A stretch of DNA of 64,000 bases from the NCBI GenBank assembly GCA_027422505.1, contig JAPQWV010000649.1, positions 248,001 through 312,000 on the forward strand, given 5' to 3'. This document shows positions 41,301 to 51,202 of this stretch, piece after piece; positions within the stretch are counted from its first letter, which is position 1; every line of letters begins with the position of its first letter. The notes beneath the pieces were generated by a model, which worked only from the letters and a program-made list of their open reading frames with translations, was not told the DNA's origin and made no database searches. Made by a program: the position numbers and the translations under genes. This DNA is from Craterostigma plantagineum. Its lineage: Eukaryota > Streptophyta > Magnoliopsida > Lamiales > Linderniaceae.

Positions 41301-42409
41301 CTAACGGTAAATTTATCGTTCTTCTCCTGTATGTTGATGATATGCTAATTGTCGGACAAGATGCAGAGATGATTAGCAGGTTAAAGAAAGATTTGTCAAA
41401 GACGTTTGACATGAAGGATTTGGGTTCGGCAAAGCGGATTCTCGGAATGGAGATTACCCGAGATCGGAAAGATGGGAAATTGTGGTTATCCCAGAAGCGC
41501 TATATTGAACGAGTTCTAGAGAGGTTCAATATGAAGGATGCTAAGCCAGTTAGCACGCCACTAGCCGCGCACTTTCAGTTGCGAAAGAAATCCAGTCCAT
41601 CAACAACTGAAGACGGAGAAGATGTCCCAGATGTTCCATATTCATCGGCGGTCGGAAGTTTGATGTACGCCATGGTGTGTACGAGGCCAGATATTGCTCA
41701 CGCAGTTGGCGTTGTGAGTCGATTTCTATCGAATCCCGGGAAGTCACATTGGGAAGCAGTGAAGTGGATCTTGAGGTACCTGAGAGGAACCTCCAAATTA
41801 TGCCTAACGTTTGGAAGTGGTAAATGTTTTCTTACAGGCCATACGGATGCTGATATGGCCGGTGATCTCGACAGTAGAAAGTCAACGTCGGGATACATAT
41901 TTACACTCTCAGGGGGAGCTATCTCATGGCAGTCGAGGCTACAGAAGTGTGTTTCTTTATCAACTACTGAAGCGGAGTATGTTGCAGCAACGGAAGCTGG
42001 CAAGGAGATGCTCTGGTTGAAGAGATTCCTTCAGGAGTTGGGAATTCAGCAGGAGGAGTACATAATATTTTGCGATAGTCAAAGTGCTTTGGACTTGAGC
42101 AAGAATACTATGTATCATTCGAGGACGAAACACATCGATGTTCGTTATCATTGGCTCAGACTAGCTATTGAGGAGAAAGCGTTCAAGCTGGAGAAGATCC
42201 ACACGGACAAGAATGTTGCGGACATACTGACGAAGGTGATTCCAAGGAGAAGACAGAGTTCTGCGCCGGGCAAGCCGGTATGGGCTATCGCTGAGGCGGT
42301 AGGAAATCTTCCTCGTAAAATAATTAATGAGGCTGGAGGGGGAGAATTGTTGACATCCAGCCTTGCAAGGCTGCCGCCCACCAAAGCTGAAGAAAAAATA
42401 ATAATATAA
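38330..42409 (+). CDS. Copia gag-pol polyprotein, near-complete, Tork/TNT1 type
   Basis: I take ATG 38330 (MEKDGGMIKL); codons just before it lack an ATG. Domains in order, residues approximate: UBN2 gag (30-190), CCHC knuckle CYHCGKIGHLQRNC (230), aspartic protease VVDSGASYH (288), integrase with its zinc region (421) and catalytic HSDVCGP, RTDNGGEY and NGVAERMNR (477, 541, 577). Reverse transcriptase carries YVDDML (1001), and RNase H runs from HTDADMAG (1170) to SRTKHIDVRYHW. The frame is open for 1359 codons. After LTKVIP the tail departs from the family, consistent with one lost base near 42243. It runs through the polypurine tract into the 3' LTR, so the canonical C-terminus is altered. 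Confidence 0.93.
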   Translation: MEKDGGMIKLTVTNYSIWKSRMEDYLYCKDLHDPIENGGKMPEGGNADLWKKLQRKTLAVVRQWVDISLYNHVRNETDPYKLWTKLEGMYEVTNALSKVFMMRKLMNVKLNEGRSVAEHLNDFEGLVTQLTSAGLVLDDELQACLLLGSLPDSWDTLVVSLTNSAPSGKVTMEMVKNRLYNEELRRKDAASTSTGNQALVMENRGRSKSRGPKGYDKSKDRSKSREMRKCYHCGKIGHLQRNCRLLKGKQKQDDDNNTSAIASNDAGEVTLVNEADCCHVADASTEWVVDSGASYHCVPRREYFSTYKAGNFGTTKMGNQSVSKIVGIGDICIQTSVGCTLRLKDVRHIPDLRLNLISVKVLDNEGYYNEMANSNWKLTKGSLVVARGKLCCSLYKMHATICANQLNAVEDDASPNLWHRRLAHVGEKGLNVLAKKSLIPVAKEKALNPCDYCLFGKQHRVSFAKSSTRQMRKLELVHSDVCGPMEVESLGGSKYFLTFIDDASRKTWVYLLRAKDQVFYYFQKFHAMVERETGMLLKCLRTDNGGEYISREFRDYSTKHGIRHEKTVPGTPQQNGVAERMNRTIMERVRAMLKMANLSKSFWGEAVNTAVYLINRLPSSALDFDVPEKVWTGRDILYSHLRVFGCKAFMHVPKEQRSKLDDKSNPCIFVGYGDEEFGYRLWDPKKKKTVRSRDVVFHEHEIMGDSDVDVTKSTGGGVDNYTPARIPHDGATEEGMQQSEPEPEEPAIDDDEPVVDEHTEGTEQGEPSDVQEAVEPHLRKSTRERQPSTRYPSSDYILITDEGEPESFQEVQSCRDKDCWTKAMQEEMDSLKKNDTYELVRLPEGKKTLKNKWVYKLKKDDGKLVRYKARLVVKGFTQRKGIDFDEIFSPVVKMSSIRVILGLAATMDLHLEQLDVKTAFLHGDLDEEIYMEQPEGFKVRGKEDMVCRLKKSLYGLKQAPRQWYKKFDSFMVHQGFKRTDADPCVYVRRYSNGKFIVLLLYVDDMLIVGQDAEMISRLKKDLSKTFDMKDLGSAKRILGMEITRDRKDGKLWLSQKRYIERVLERFNMKDAKPVSTPLAAHFQLRKKSSPSTTEDGEDVPDVPYSSAVGSLMYAMVCTRPDIAHAVGVVSRFLSNPGKSHWEAVKWILRYLRGTSKLCLTFGSGKCFLTGHTDADMAGDLDSRKSTSGYIFTLSGGAISWQSRLQKCVSLSTTEAEYVAATEAGKEMLWLKRFLQELGIQQEEYIIFCDSQSALDLSKNTMYHSRTKHIDVRYHWLRLAIEEKAFKLEKIHTDKNVADILTKVIPRRRQSSAPGKPVWAIAEAVGNLPRKIINEAGGGELLTSSLARLPPTKAEEKIII
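42330..42347 (+). other. Polypurine tract of the Copia element
   Basis: GGCTGGAGGGGGAGAAT lies immediately before the 3' LTR and would prime plus-strand synthesis. Confidence 0.88.
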
Positions 42410-42964
42410 TATTATTAATATTATATTATAATATTATAATGAACGGCTGATATTGAAGGGCGACGCGGCGGATTCCTGGCCACCCATTTCGAGTGGTCCA
42501 GAAGAGCTGAAGACATCTATAAATAGGCTGAGGATTCTTCAGTTATTATCATCACAAGCTCATTCGAGTTTTACTAAATAGAGAGAAGTAGTTCGAGTGA
42601 TTGTGAGGTTATCAGTTCAGGTAGAAACTGATAGGGTTCCACATCCACAGAGAGGTGTGAGGTAAACACGAGTGGTAAAAGTGAGATAGTAAAAATTCGA
42701 GGGTTGTAATTTTTACTATAGTGAAGATTTTGCCGACTCGGCCGTGGTTTTTCCCTCTTCGTTAACAGAGGGTTTTCCACGTTAAAATTCTGGTGTTCTT
42801 TCTTACCTTACGGTAATTTTATTTTACCGTGGTAGTTACTGTGCGGGTCCCACCAAATTTACCCCGTGGGTCCCACTTCTCCCGATCGTCGTACCGAGCC
42901 AAACCGAGACCTGTTCCGCTGCGGGGCCCACTGACCACCGCGGGGCCCACCACCATTCCCAACA
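42348..42964 (+). mobile_element. Tork/TNT1-like Copia element, 3' LTR
   Basis: A 617-bp LTR, one T shorter than the 5' LTR, followed by TATAG. Confidence 0.93.
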
Positions 42965-42966
42965 TA

Positions 42967-43112
42967 TAGTACCAGGCACCAATGGAGCATCAGATCAACT
43001 GACAAAAAGATATAGCGATGACATTATGCAAGGGCTTAAAGTTCTTTTGCCTAATCTCAGGACATATTCCGCTCCCTCTATCCCGAGACAAAATCCAAAT
43101 CAAACCAAATAA
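42967..43112 (+). pseudogene. Unrecognised coding-like fragment, copy 1
   Basis: An open stretch reads IVPGTNGASDQLTKRY with SDDIMQGLKVLLPNLR and ends in TAA at 43110. Its composition looks coding, but I do not recognise the family. It starts at the Copia insertion point and lies between OXA1 and UNC-50 pieces. The same stretch is at 56031-56175. Confidence 0.35.
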
Positions 43113-43196
43113 AACAGCAGTTAAGGTGGCCCACGGAATAAACAACTGATAAAGGCATCAGATCTGCAACTACTGAAACAAATCAACTCGAACAAC

Positions 43197-43620
43197 CTTG
43201 ACGAGTCGTCGAAGATAATGAGGTAGAGAACTGTTGGCGCGCGCGTTAGAGCTGGGACGCGACTTCACCGACGAAGAGGTAGGCAACATCTTCGCTGTAT
43301 CCTCCAATGAAAAACTGCGATGCTTCTGTGGTCTTCACTTCACAGCGTAAAATGGTATGGATTAAAGTTATGTTTGATGATCTCCTCTTCGATTTCGCTC
43401 CCTTTTGTCGATCTTTTGATCGATCGGAGTCTCTCTCTGTTCAGGTGCAAGAGCGAATTACGTTGGAGTTTTCTCCTTCCTTTTAATTGCTTTCCATTTA
43501 TATAATTCGTTCAATGTAATTATGTTAGGGCCTGGCGTGATTGATGAGTCCATTTCAAGTTGGGCTTTGTTTGGTCTTTCCTAATTATTTTTATTTCGGT
43601 TAAAACAAAGATATTATAAT
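43197..43620 (-). pseudogene. UNC-50 family gene, first exon and upstream region, copy 1
   Basis: On the minus strand ATG 43289 opens a 31-codon exon, MLPTSSSVKSRPSSN... ending PHYLRRLVK, with a GT donor at 43196. This matches the N-terminus of plant UNC-50 homologues (MLPT...QYLRRIIK), Golgi membrane proteins. The next exon, expected to begin WQQMD, is absent, so it is a fragment. The DNA upstream of the ATG (to 43620) was copied with it. Confidence 0.6.
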
Positions 43621-43769
43621 ATTTTAAAATCAAACCAATAGGAACTGATGGTATTTAACTCTAAAATTCCCAAATCAAAATGCACGTGAAATAAAAAATG
43701 CAGAAGCTCCGAGAATCAATGAGCAACAAGCAAGCTTCCATGTCAACAAAACCACAACAAACGAACACA

Positions 43770-44138
43770 TCAATAAAGTTTCCTACCTCGTAGAATATCT
43801 TCCTTCTCCTTCTCTCTGACTTGCTTATCCTGCCTTCGTGGTACGTTCTTCTGCTTATCAGCAAGCTTTTCTTCCCTTCTTTTCGGATTTGGGGCTTTAG
43901 GAGATCTGTTTCTCACCTTAGCTCTTTCTTTCGGTTTCGGCCACTCTTCATCACTATCAGAGTAGACCACAACAGCAGGATATTCATACTTACCATCTTT
44001 GCCTTCATAATGATACGCACCAGCTTCGCCTTCATCCTCCTCTGCACCAGCTTCGCCTTCATCCTCAGCATGGTCTTCCTCACCACCAGATGTTTTTTCA
44101 TATGCTTGAACCTTCAAAGAGAAGGTGAGAGGTATCAT
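43770..44138 (-). CDS. Lys/Glu-rich ORF of unknown function
   Basis: The 122-aa frame contains two copies of EDEGEAGA, then YEYPAVVVYSDSDEEWPKPK and a strongly basic end (RREEKLADKQKNVPRRQDK). An overlapping frame upstream (to about 44280) has a Ser-Phe repeat RASFPASFPRASF encoded by a GGAAATGAAGCT minisatellite. Low-complexity charged sequence like this suggests a disordered protein; I do not recognise it. Its right part (43770-43888) is inside the segmental duplication and the rest is not. Confidence 0.3.
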   Translation of the reverse strand: MIPLTFSLKVQAYEKTSGGEEDHAEDEGEAGAEEDEGEAGAYHYEGKDGKYEYPAVVVYSDSDEEWPKPKERAKVRNRSPKAPNPKRREEKLADKQKNVPRRQDKQVREKEKEDILRGRKLY

Positions 44139-44403
44139 GTGGAAGTTGGGACCTTGGAGACTTGATCATCATCAGCTTTGTGGGAAATGAAGCTCTGGGA
44201 AATGAAGCTGGAAATGAAGCTCTGAAAAATGAAGCTTTGTGGAAAGTTAACAGAAATGAAAGAGTCATGGCTCGATGTTTTCTCAGACGTGTATGTGTTG
44301 TGTATGATATCTTCAGAAGAAACGATATATATATAAATGATGGTGACATGGCAGTTTGGATAGGATGAAACGGGCTTAAATGGGCCGAACTTGCAGAAGC
44401 CAC

Positions 44404-45216
44404 TGATTAAATTGTTTCATACTACGAAAAATGTTTGTGAGGTTTCCCTATGTCGTGGAGTGGATTAAGATTTTTTATCTGACCAAAATAAATGAATCAG
44501 AAGAGTCATAGAATTAGAATTAGAAACATATATCATTGCTTTATTCTTTACGTAAAAATTTAACTATCTTCAAATATCAACTCTCAAACATATAATAACA
44601 TGAGTTCATTTCTGAACATGTTAAAAGGCGTAGTGAGGTCCCCACTACATTATGGTACTAATCATAATCATAACAGCCTGAAGAGCAACGGCGGGCTGCA
44701 GAATTTCCAAAATTGCTTAAACACCTCTCCAAATCAGAGAATACATTGACCTGGCGTGTGATCCAATTTCAGAATTGTTTATTTATTGGAAAAGTCAGAA
44801 AACCGAGTAATCGATTTTTATTCGAATCATTCAAGAGAATTTTTTTTTTAGCGTGTGATTAGACTCGGCATTTCATCTGCGTCACAAATTTTCCTCTTTC
44901 TTTTTTCCTATTGTTGTCTTGAACATATACGTTCAATCCATGTGTTATTAACGCGAATAAACTGGATTCAGTATGATTGATCTGCAGCCTTTGTAATAAG
45001 CGGAGCTTCAATCGGACCAGCCATTGACTTCATTCATACTCATAGGGACTAATATGTTAAACATGAAAAGTTTGAGGTCTATTTTAAAAATTCAGCCATC
45101 GATTATTCCCTTTCTTCGTTAATAACTCACAAGCATACAACTCCCGAGATTAAAAGTTTTGACAGTGCACCCCACCGAAAGAAGAAAAGAACGGCGCGAA
45201 AGATAATAGAGAAGAA
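44404..45216. other. Intergenic stretch, nothing supportable
   Basis: AT-rich DNA with no credible frame, structural RNA or repeat that I can recognise. Confidence 0.5.
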
Positions 45217-45815
45217 ATGAGCAACGAATAGTAAGAAGATATCAGATGCGGATCGTTTACTTCTATTTTGAGTTTTTTTTTTTTCATGTTGGATGTCTCC
45301 GTATATCAAATTGGTTGAGTTAATTTAATTTTTTTTTCTTGAAGTGGACTATTTGTTCAAGCTTCTTTTGATCGGTGATTCCTCCGTAGGGAAGTCATGT
45401 CTTCTCCTCCGGTTCGCTGTACTTTCATCAAGATGGCTTTTCTATTAATTTATTCCTTATTTTCTTGGGTTTGAAGATTTGGGTCCATTTTATTCTTGTT
45501 CCATCCAAGTCAAAGATACGATGATTACTTGTGTTCAATCTTGACTTAACCTTTGGTTCACGATTGGTAGGATGATTCATATGTGGACAGCTACATTAGC
45601 ACCATAGGAGTTGATTTTGTAAGTTTTACTCACATTTCCTTGATTTCTTTTTTTTTTCTATGATGATTTGCTGTTGTGTAAAGCATTTGTTTTTTGTTCA
45701 ATGGCGTTTCCATCAAATACTTTATTTGTTCAATTCTTGTGACTCTTCCTATGAATTATTGTTGAAGAAAATCCGGACAATAGAGCTCGAAGGCAAGACA
45801 ATTAAGCTGCAAATC
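45217..45815 (+). pseudogene. RABD1-like: RAB1/RABD1 small GTPase, 5' gene fragment
   Basis: Four exon pieces fit RABD1: ATGAGCAACGAATA (MSNE..., 45217-45230), then [20 protein letters not shown] with RFA (45345-45418, including the P-loop GDSSVGKS), DDSYVDSYISTIGVDF (45571-45618, switch I) and KIRTIELEGKTIKLQI (45778-45815). Each internal junction has GT-AG signals. RABD GTPases act in ER-to-Golgi transport. The gene stops after LQI inside its next intron, so the DTAGQ, NKxD and prenylation motifs are missing. The exon 1-exon 2 join also seems to be one base out of frame. Confidence 0.75.
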
Positions 45816-45843
45816 GTGAGTCCTCAGGGCTTCACTTCACACC

Positions 45844-46222
45844 GTTAGAGCTGGGACGCGACTTCACCGACGAAGAGGTAGGCAACATCTTCGCTGTATC
45901 CTCCAATGAAAAACTGCGATGCTTCTGTGGTCTTCACTTCACAGCGTAAATGGTATGGATTAAAGTTATGTTTGATGATCTCCTCTTCGATTTCGCTCCC
46001 TTTTGTCGATCTTTTGATCGATCGGAGTCTCTCTCTGTTCAGGTGCAAGAGCGAATTACGTTGGAGTTTTCTCCTTCCTTTTAATTGCTTTCCATTTATA
46101 TAATTCGTTCAATGTAATTATGTTAGGGCCTGGCGTGATTGATGAGTCCATTTCAAGTTGGGCTTTGTTGGTCTTTCCTAATTATTTTTATTTCGGTTAA
46201 AACAAAGATATTATAATATTTC
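45844..46222 (-). pseudogene. UNC-50 first-exon fragment, third copy
   Basis: This matches 43245-43620 closely, with small deletions (GCGTAAATGG for GCGTAAAATGG). The ATG is at 45888, but the exon is cut after about 14 codons by the joint with the RABD1 fragment. Its upstream side faces the RTNLB gene, ending about 118 bp before that gene's ATG. Confidence 0.65.
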
Positions 46223-46339
46223 TTTTTTTGTTCTTCGGCAGAAATTACAATCCCCGTATATATATTCTCCCTCGCTTTTTTGATTAATTTACACACTTTC
46301 CGCTTCCTTTCATCATTTCTCAGAGAACCCTAAATCGCA

Positions 46340-47446
46340 ATGAGCCAATCGCAACGTCTCTCCGTTCATCACGAGCTAGGCGGTGGTGCAGGTACCTACC
46401 CGACTCGCGTGTATTTCTTTCAGATTACGATTTAGTATGCGAATCTATTGTTTTTCAGTCTTGCTATATGTTTATTAATTGTTTGCAGCTGATCAGCTCT
46501 GTGTTTCCTGTTTTTGGCGATTGTGCAGTTGCAGATGTGTTATTGTGGAGGAATCGGCGTGGGAGCATAATTTTGCTAGTGGGCTCTACGGCTCTGTGGT
46601 TTATATTCGAGATAGCCGGATATAATTTGCTATCATTTGTGTCAAATGTTTTGCTGTTGCTCGTCGTGATCTTGTTTCTCTGGGCTAAATCCGCCGCTCT
46701 TTTGAATAGGTAGATCAATTAAGTGTGCGCAAGGATCTTGATTTTATGGTATCTACTCATTTAGCATCGAAATTAATGGATCGGTACCATTTCGGTTATT
46801 CTTTCTTGTCTGTGGATATAATCAGTTACTAATCGATACCTGGATCTGTTTCTTTTGGATATATACTTAAATGGGTTGATTGATTCTCTGACATTAGGCC
46901 ACTGCCACCTCTTCCTAATCTCGAGATTTCAGAAGATACTGTTCTGAAGGCTGCTGATGAAACCCGAGTATGGGTAAACCGGGCATTGTCTATTGCACAC
47001 GACATTGCAATTCGTGGAAACTTGAGACTCTTTGTTCAGGTGTTGTAATGTCTACCAGCTACCTTGTTTATTGTTCTTAATTGCTCAAACCTCAACTAAA
47101 ACCCTCTTGTTCTGTTGTTAGGTTGCGTTAAGCCTGTGGTTTGTCTCATACATTGGTAGTTTCTTCAACTTCCTCACTTTAGTATATATTGGTAAGCTGG
47201 GGTTCTCTTTCATGGTAACTTCCTTTTTTTGCATGAGTATAGTGAGTATTGGTTATGAAAATTGACATCATTGCAGGTGTTCTTCTTAGTCTATCTCTAC
47301 TCGTATTATATGAGAAGTACCAAGATCCAATTAATGGGAAGCTGGGTGTTGCATATGGCATAGCTGAAGAACAATGGCGGAAAATTGAGAGGCAGCTGCT
47401 GAGCAAGATTCCATTCCCACAAAATAAAGAGAAGAAAAGCCAATAG
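46340..47446 (+). CDS. RTNLB: Reticulon-like protein B (RTNLB), 187 aa, five exons
   Basis: Exons are 46340-46391, 46529-46709, 46898-47039, 47122-47191 and 47277-47446, all with GT-AG joints and consistent phases, giving 187 aa from [16 protein letters not shown]. The reticulon homology domain fills the protein: [16 protein letters not shown], a first membrane hairpin ending [12 protein letters not shown], the [12 protein letters not shown] loop and a second hairpin ([18 protein letters not shown]). It ends [13 protein letters not shown] and a basic KEKKSQ tail. Reticulons wedge into and tubulate ER membrane. It resembles short RTNLBs such as RTNLB9/11. No break was found, and this is the most credible intact gene here. 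Its promoter region abuts a copied UNC-50 fragment. Confidence 0.92.
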
Positions 47447-47884
47447 ACAAGATGCAACATCTTCTGCCCCTCAATGCACTTTTCTTTGATATTTGTCTAT
47501 TTGTTTACCTATTGAAAAGTCTGACCAGAGCTTTGTCGACAACTACGAAGTCGCTGTCATTCCCCTGTTCGGATGTGGTTTTTGAGACGCACAAGGAATA
47601 GGGAACTCAGTTGGCTAATCTCTAACGAACTTTGTAATGTTTTGATGATATGCTTCCTTCTCTTGTCTATTGGCTAGTTTCTTGAGTTCTTGTATTCAGA
47701 GTTGATGGTGATCGATTATATGATTGAGTACCTTACAATTCCACTCTATTTTGTTAATATCTATCTGCCTTATTGCTTCGCCAGGTTCAAAGTTTTCAGG
47801 TAAAGTGTAAATGGCATCACAATAATCCTATCGGTTTCATTACAGAGACAAGTCGAGAAAAAAAGAAAAAAGATGAACAAGTTT

Positions 47885-50761
47885 TCATGTCTTCCGTAGA
47901 AGATCAAAGAGTGTGGTAGTAGTCATATCAGTTCTAACGCCTTCCTCCAAGCCGTCCGCAGCAGTATTCCCTCGAGCGTCATCCTCATCTTGGTTAAATA
48001 TTACCTCAGAAAATTCGTGAAGTTCAAGTGGCTCCAAAGAATCCACTATACCTCCGTCTACTTCTAAGTTAGTCAGCGTTCCCGCCGAAGAACAGCGAGA
48101 CAGAGTACCAGAATTAACTGTCGCTGTCTCGTCGTCCATCACTGATTCGAGCGAACACGTCGATCTCGTGGCAAACGAGTTTGTAGCTTTTGATCTCGCT
48201 TTGACTCTCTTGCACCAACTGTGCAGTGATTCCCTTACGTTCTCAGCGATTAGGGCTTTCTTACAGCGAGATCCCATCTAAGCAGCAATGAATATGCTCG
48301 TCGTAGTATTGTACACATATTCTTGATGTGTATGTATGTATGTATTACATTAGAGGAATGGTTACTAACCGTTGTCACTATTACGTTCAAAGGGACTGTG
48401 CTGTAGCTGCACCAAACTGAACTAAATCCCTGGCAACAACTATGCATGTGTCTGAACGAGAACTTACAATCAATCTATTTCGAGTTTTCAGAAACAGAAA
48501 ACGAAGTTATAAATAATGTACCCGCTGACTAGCCTGATGATGACCATGGCATGATTGTTCGTGAAACAAGAACGGTGCTTGAATCCCCACTGCATTACGT
48601 ACGCCTCATTCGTCTGAGTTTTTTTGTTCGGTAAAATAGAAAAAAGGATCGAATGAGAGAATGATGGGAATTTCTTACCAGGGACCATATGAACGTTGCC
48701 ATCTCGAAAGCATTCTTGCAGAACCCACCCAAGTAACATAGGATGTGATGATGAGGATTGAGGATATTAAACAGTTCATTACAGCTTCAACAAAGAAGGG
48801 GTGGTTCTTACCTGGAAAGATATGAACTGTATCAGACGCAGTAAAATTTCGGGCTTCCCAAACCAGAAAAGATCGTCTCTCGGCTTCACATGATTTCCTG
48901 TAGACGGGCCCCGCGGAGGCTCTGCTATTTCGACCGCTAACATTGCGACAACGTGTTGGAGTTTCGTTCCCACCAGCATGATAAGCTTCAAGTAATGTTC
49001 TCTTTCGTTGGTGATCGTTGCATATGTTAGATTTTTATCTCAAAGAGACTTTACGACTAACAAAGAACTTACAATGGCAGGTATGAACGACAGCCAAAAG
49101 TAGATGTTGAGGCCTGAGATCAGATCGAAACAACAGTTGTTGACGAAAACATTTAAGTGAGATCATTCAAAGCCTTGAAAACTTAGTAGTACCGTGTACG
49201 TTGATGAATATGCACAGTATAGCATAACCCCACAACGGCCAGCTGCCGAAACAAAATATAACAAGTAAATAAAACAACAGATGATCGGTCTTTGAGTTCT
49301 ATTCGAATGACATTTAGGTCAGTTATCAGTATACCTTATTCCTACAATGCCATAGAATTCGTCTTCCATGCTTCGCAGCATATACTTGTGAAAGTTGTAA
49401 GAATGTGGCAGCTTATGGTTCTGCTTTTTCCATATTAACAAAGAATTAGGAAGACAGTTAAAAACAAATGAAACCAGTCCAAGAAAGAGTCAAAACACCC
49501 ACAGCGATGAAACCTAATCGCAGCGCCACGTAGTCTGATTTCCTGACTGAACTTCTGAATTGTTTGAGAAAACAAAGCTGCCCAAAAAGAAAATAAAAAG
49601 ATCGATAAATTGATAGCAGCAGCTTTAGAATATTAGAAAAGCCTTCGATGAGGAGGCTGTAATGGAATGATTACGTCTACGTACATACATACCATCCATA
49701 TGAGGACTCGGCTTCTGCTCCATGGATGAGACGCGTGTTGCAATGCAAACGTGCTTTGCCGCCTCACGAATTTGTTATTTGCTGCTAAACATAAGCCAAA
49801 TGTTAGTTCTTTATGACACCAAGTTGGTTAGAACACAAATCAGAAAGAATAGTTATTACCGTGTGCATTTGCCTCTGCAATAACACTCGCCTGAACTTCC
49901 CAGTTCCTCCACATATATATCTGCAACAGTTCAAAACCGCTATCTAATGAAGAAGATCATTGAATGGACATGCACATACTTATATAAATAAATACCTTGC
50001 TCATGGATAAGGCGACAGTTATGCAGCTGTAGAGAACATGAGTCATCCCAAGCACGAACAAGAATCTGTGAAGTTGTTCGAGACCTTCAGCAGAAACAAA
50101 CGGTTCGCGCCCCTGAAAATCGTTATTTGTTTTATTTTCTTTTCTTGTTATTATGCAGTGAGATATATGCATCAAACATGAAGAAATTTACTTCACCACA
50201 TCCATGTAGAGCAGCAATATTAAGTCCCTTGGGAGGAATATCTGTCCCATTTGGATTTGTTGACATTAGCATTCTTTTCTTTTCCTCGCCATAATCTTCC
50301 TCGGAACAAATGTAGAACTTGCTTTCGAACAAGGATGACTTCACCCAGATTTGTGAAATCCATCGAGACCATTGCCCAAGTAACAGAGATATCAGCCCAA
50401 GCAGCATTAACTCTGTGTAGTAATAAACCCAACATGATAATAATATATATCACAAGTATGGATATTAATACACAAAGTCCAGTAAAAAAGGATCACAAAA
50501 CTCTTACCTTCTTTGATTTTCTCCAGAGAAGCAAACAGGGCTTTCCTCTTTGTCTTCTTCAACCACTAGGAAAAAGAAGAAAAAGGTCCAAACTTTATAC
50601 TGCAGAAATGAAGAGACATCGAAGCACAAAGAGGTAATCAATTTACCTTCCCAAATCTGTAAATGGATCTTTCAACAAATAAACAGACAAAAACCATCAC
50701 AGTTGTGACTGTAGCAACCGACCATGTTGGTGTCACCTCAATCGTCCAACCCTTGCCACCT
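47885..50761 (-). CDS. MLO4-like: MLO-type seven-transmembrane protein (MLO4/11 clade), 5'-truncated
   Basis: Fifteen exons are traceable: 50647-50761, 50508-50565, 50192-50412, 49996-50112, 49860-49920, 49693-49784, 49503-49577, 49335-49420, 49193-49242, 49073-49113, 48812-48985, 48679-48714, 48522-48589, 48370-48421, 47885-48277. They give about 545 aa in one frame. Markers include [80 protein letters not shown] and the calmodulin-binding type [23 protein letters not shown] proteins are plasma-membrane proteins linked to calcium signalling and mildew susceptibility. The first visible exon starts after a TGGCAG acceptor without an in-frame ATG. The start exon and promoter are missing beyond 50821, where the duplicated block begins. 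Confidence 0.88.
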
Positions 50762-51202
50762 CTGCCATTGTTTTAGACAGTGTAAGAAAAAATGCAGACG
50801 CGAATCTAGTTTTTCAAGAATTTACTCTGTTGTGCTCCAAAGAATTGTCTATGTTAAAATTGGGTGAGGCAATTTTACCCTATTCAACTCTATTCTCCGT
50901 CTGTTGATTTCTGTTAGTTTACTGTGTGTTCAAGCTTTTTGGTCATTTCGGCGAGTTATCGAGAGGAAGAAGATGACTTAGGGATATTTTAGTCATTTGT
51001 GTTAAAAAATATGAACAATTCTTATTACAGTCGCAATTACAGCGCGTGTAATGCATTCACGGGCAGAATGTGCTGACCGGGGAGCACGGTGTTAAGTTTT
51101 AAGAAGTATAAGGGGGTTTCGCGCAATTTAAAAACCACAAGGTAAGAACGTGCATTTTAGTAAAAACACGTAGGGGAATGATGGAATTTACCCAAAAATT
51201 AA

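Larger units (their letters stand above)
32396..43888. repeat. Segmental duplication, copy 1 (6.13 kb plus nested Copia insertion)
   Basis: Sequence from TTTACTCTGTTG (32396) to TTTCGGAT (43888) matches 50821-56949 in the same order and orientation. Only scattered substitutions and small indels were noticed. The extra DNA is the Copia element at 37603-42964 plus its 5-bp target duplication. Without it the copies are about 6126 and 6129 bp. Confidence 0.92.

Noticed and set aside
50766..50768. ATG at 50768 as the MLO start
   Set aside because: It is out of frame with the conserved exon and meets a stop after 11 codons; an acceptor after TGGCAG fits better.
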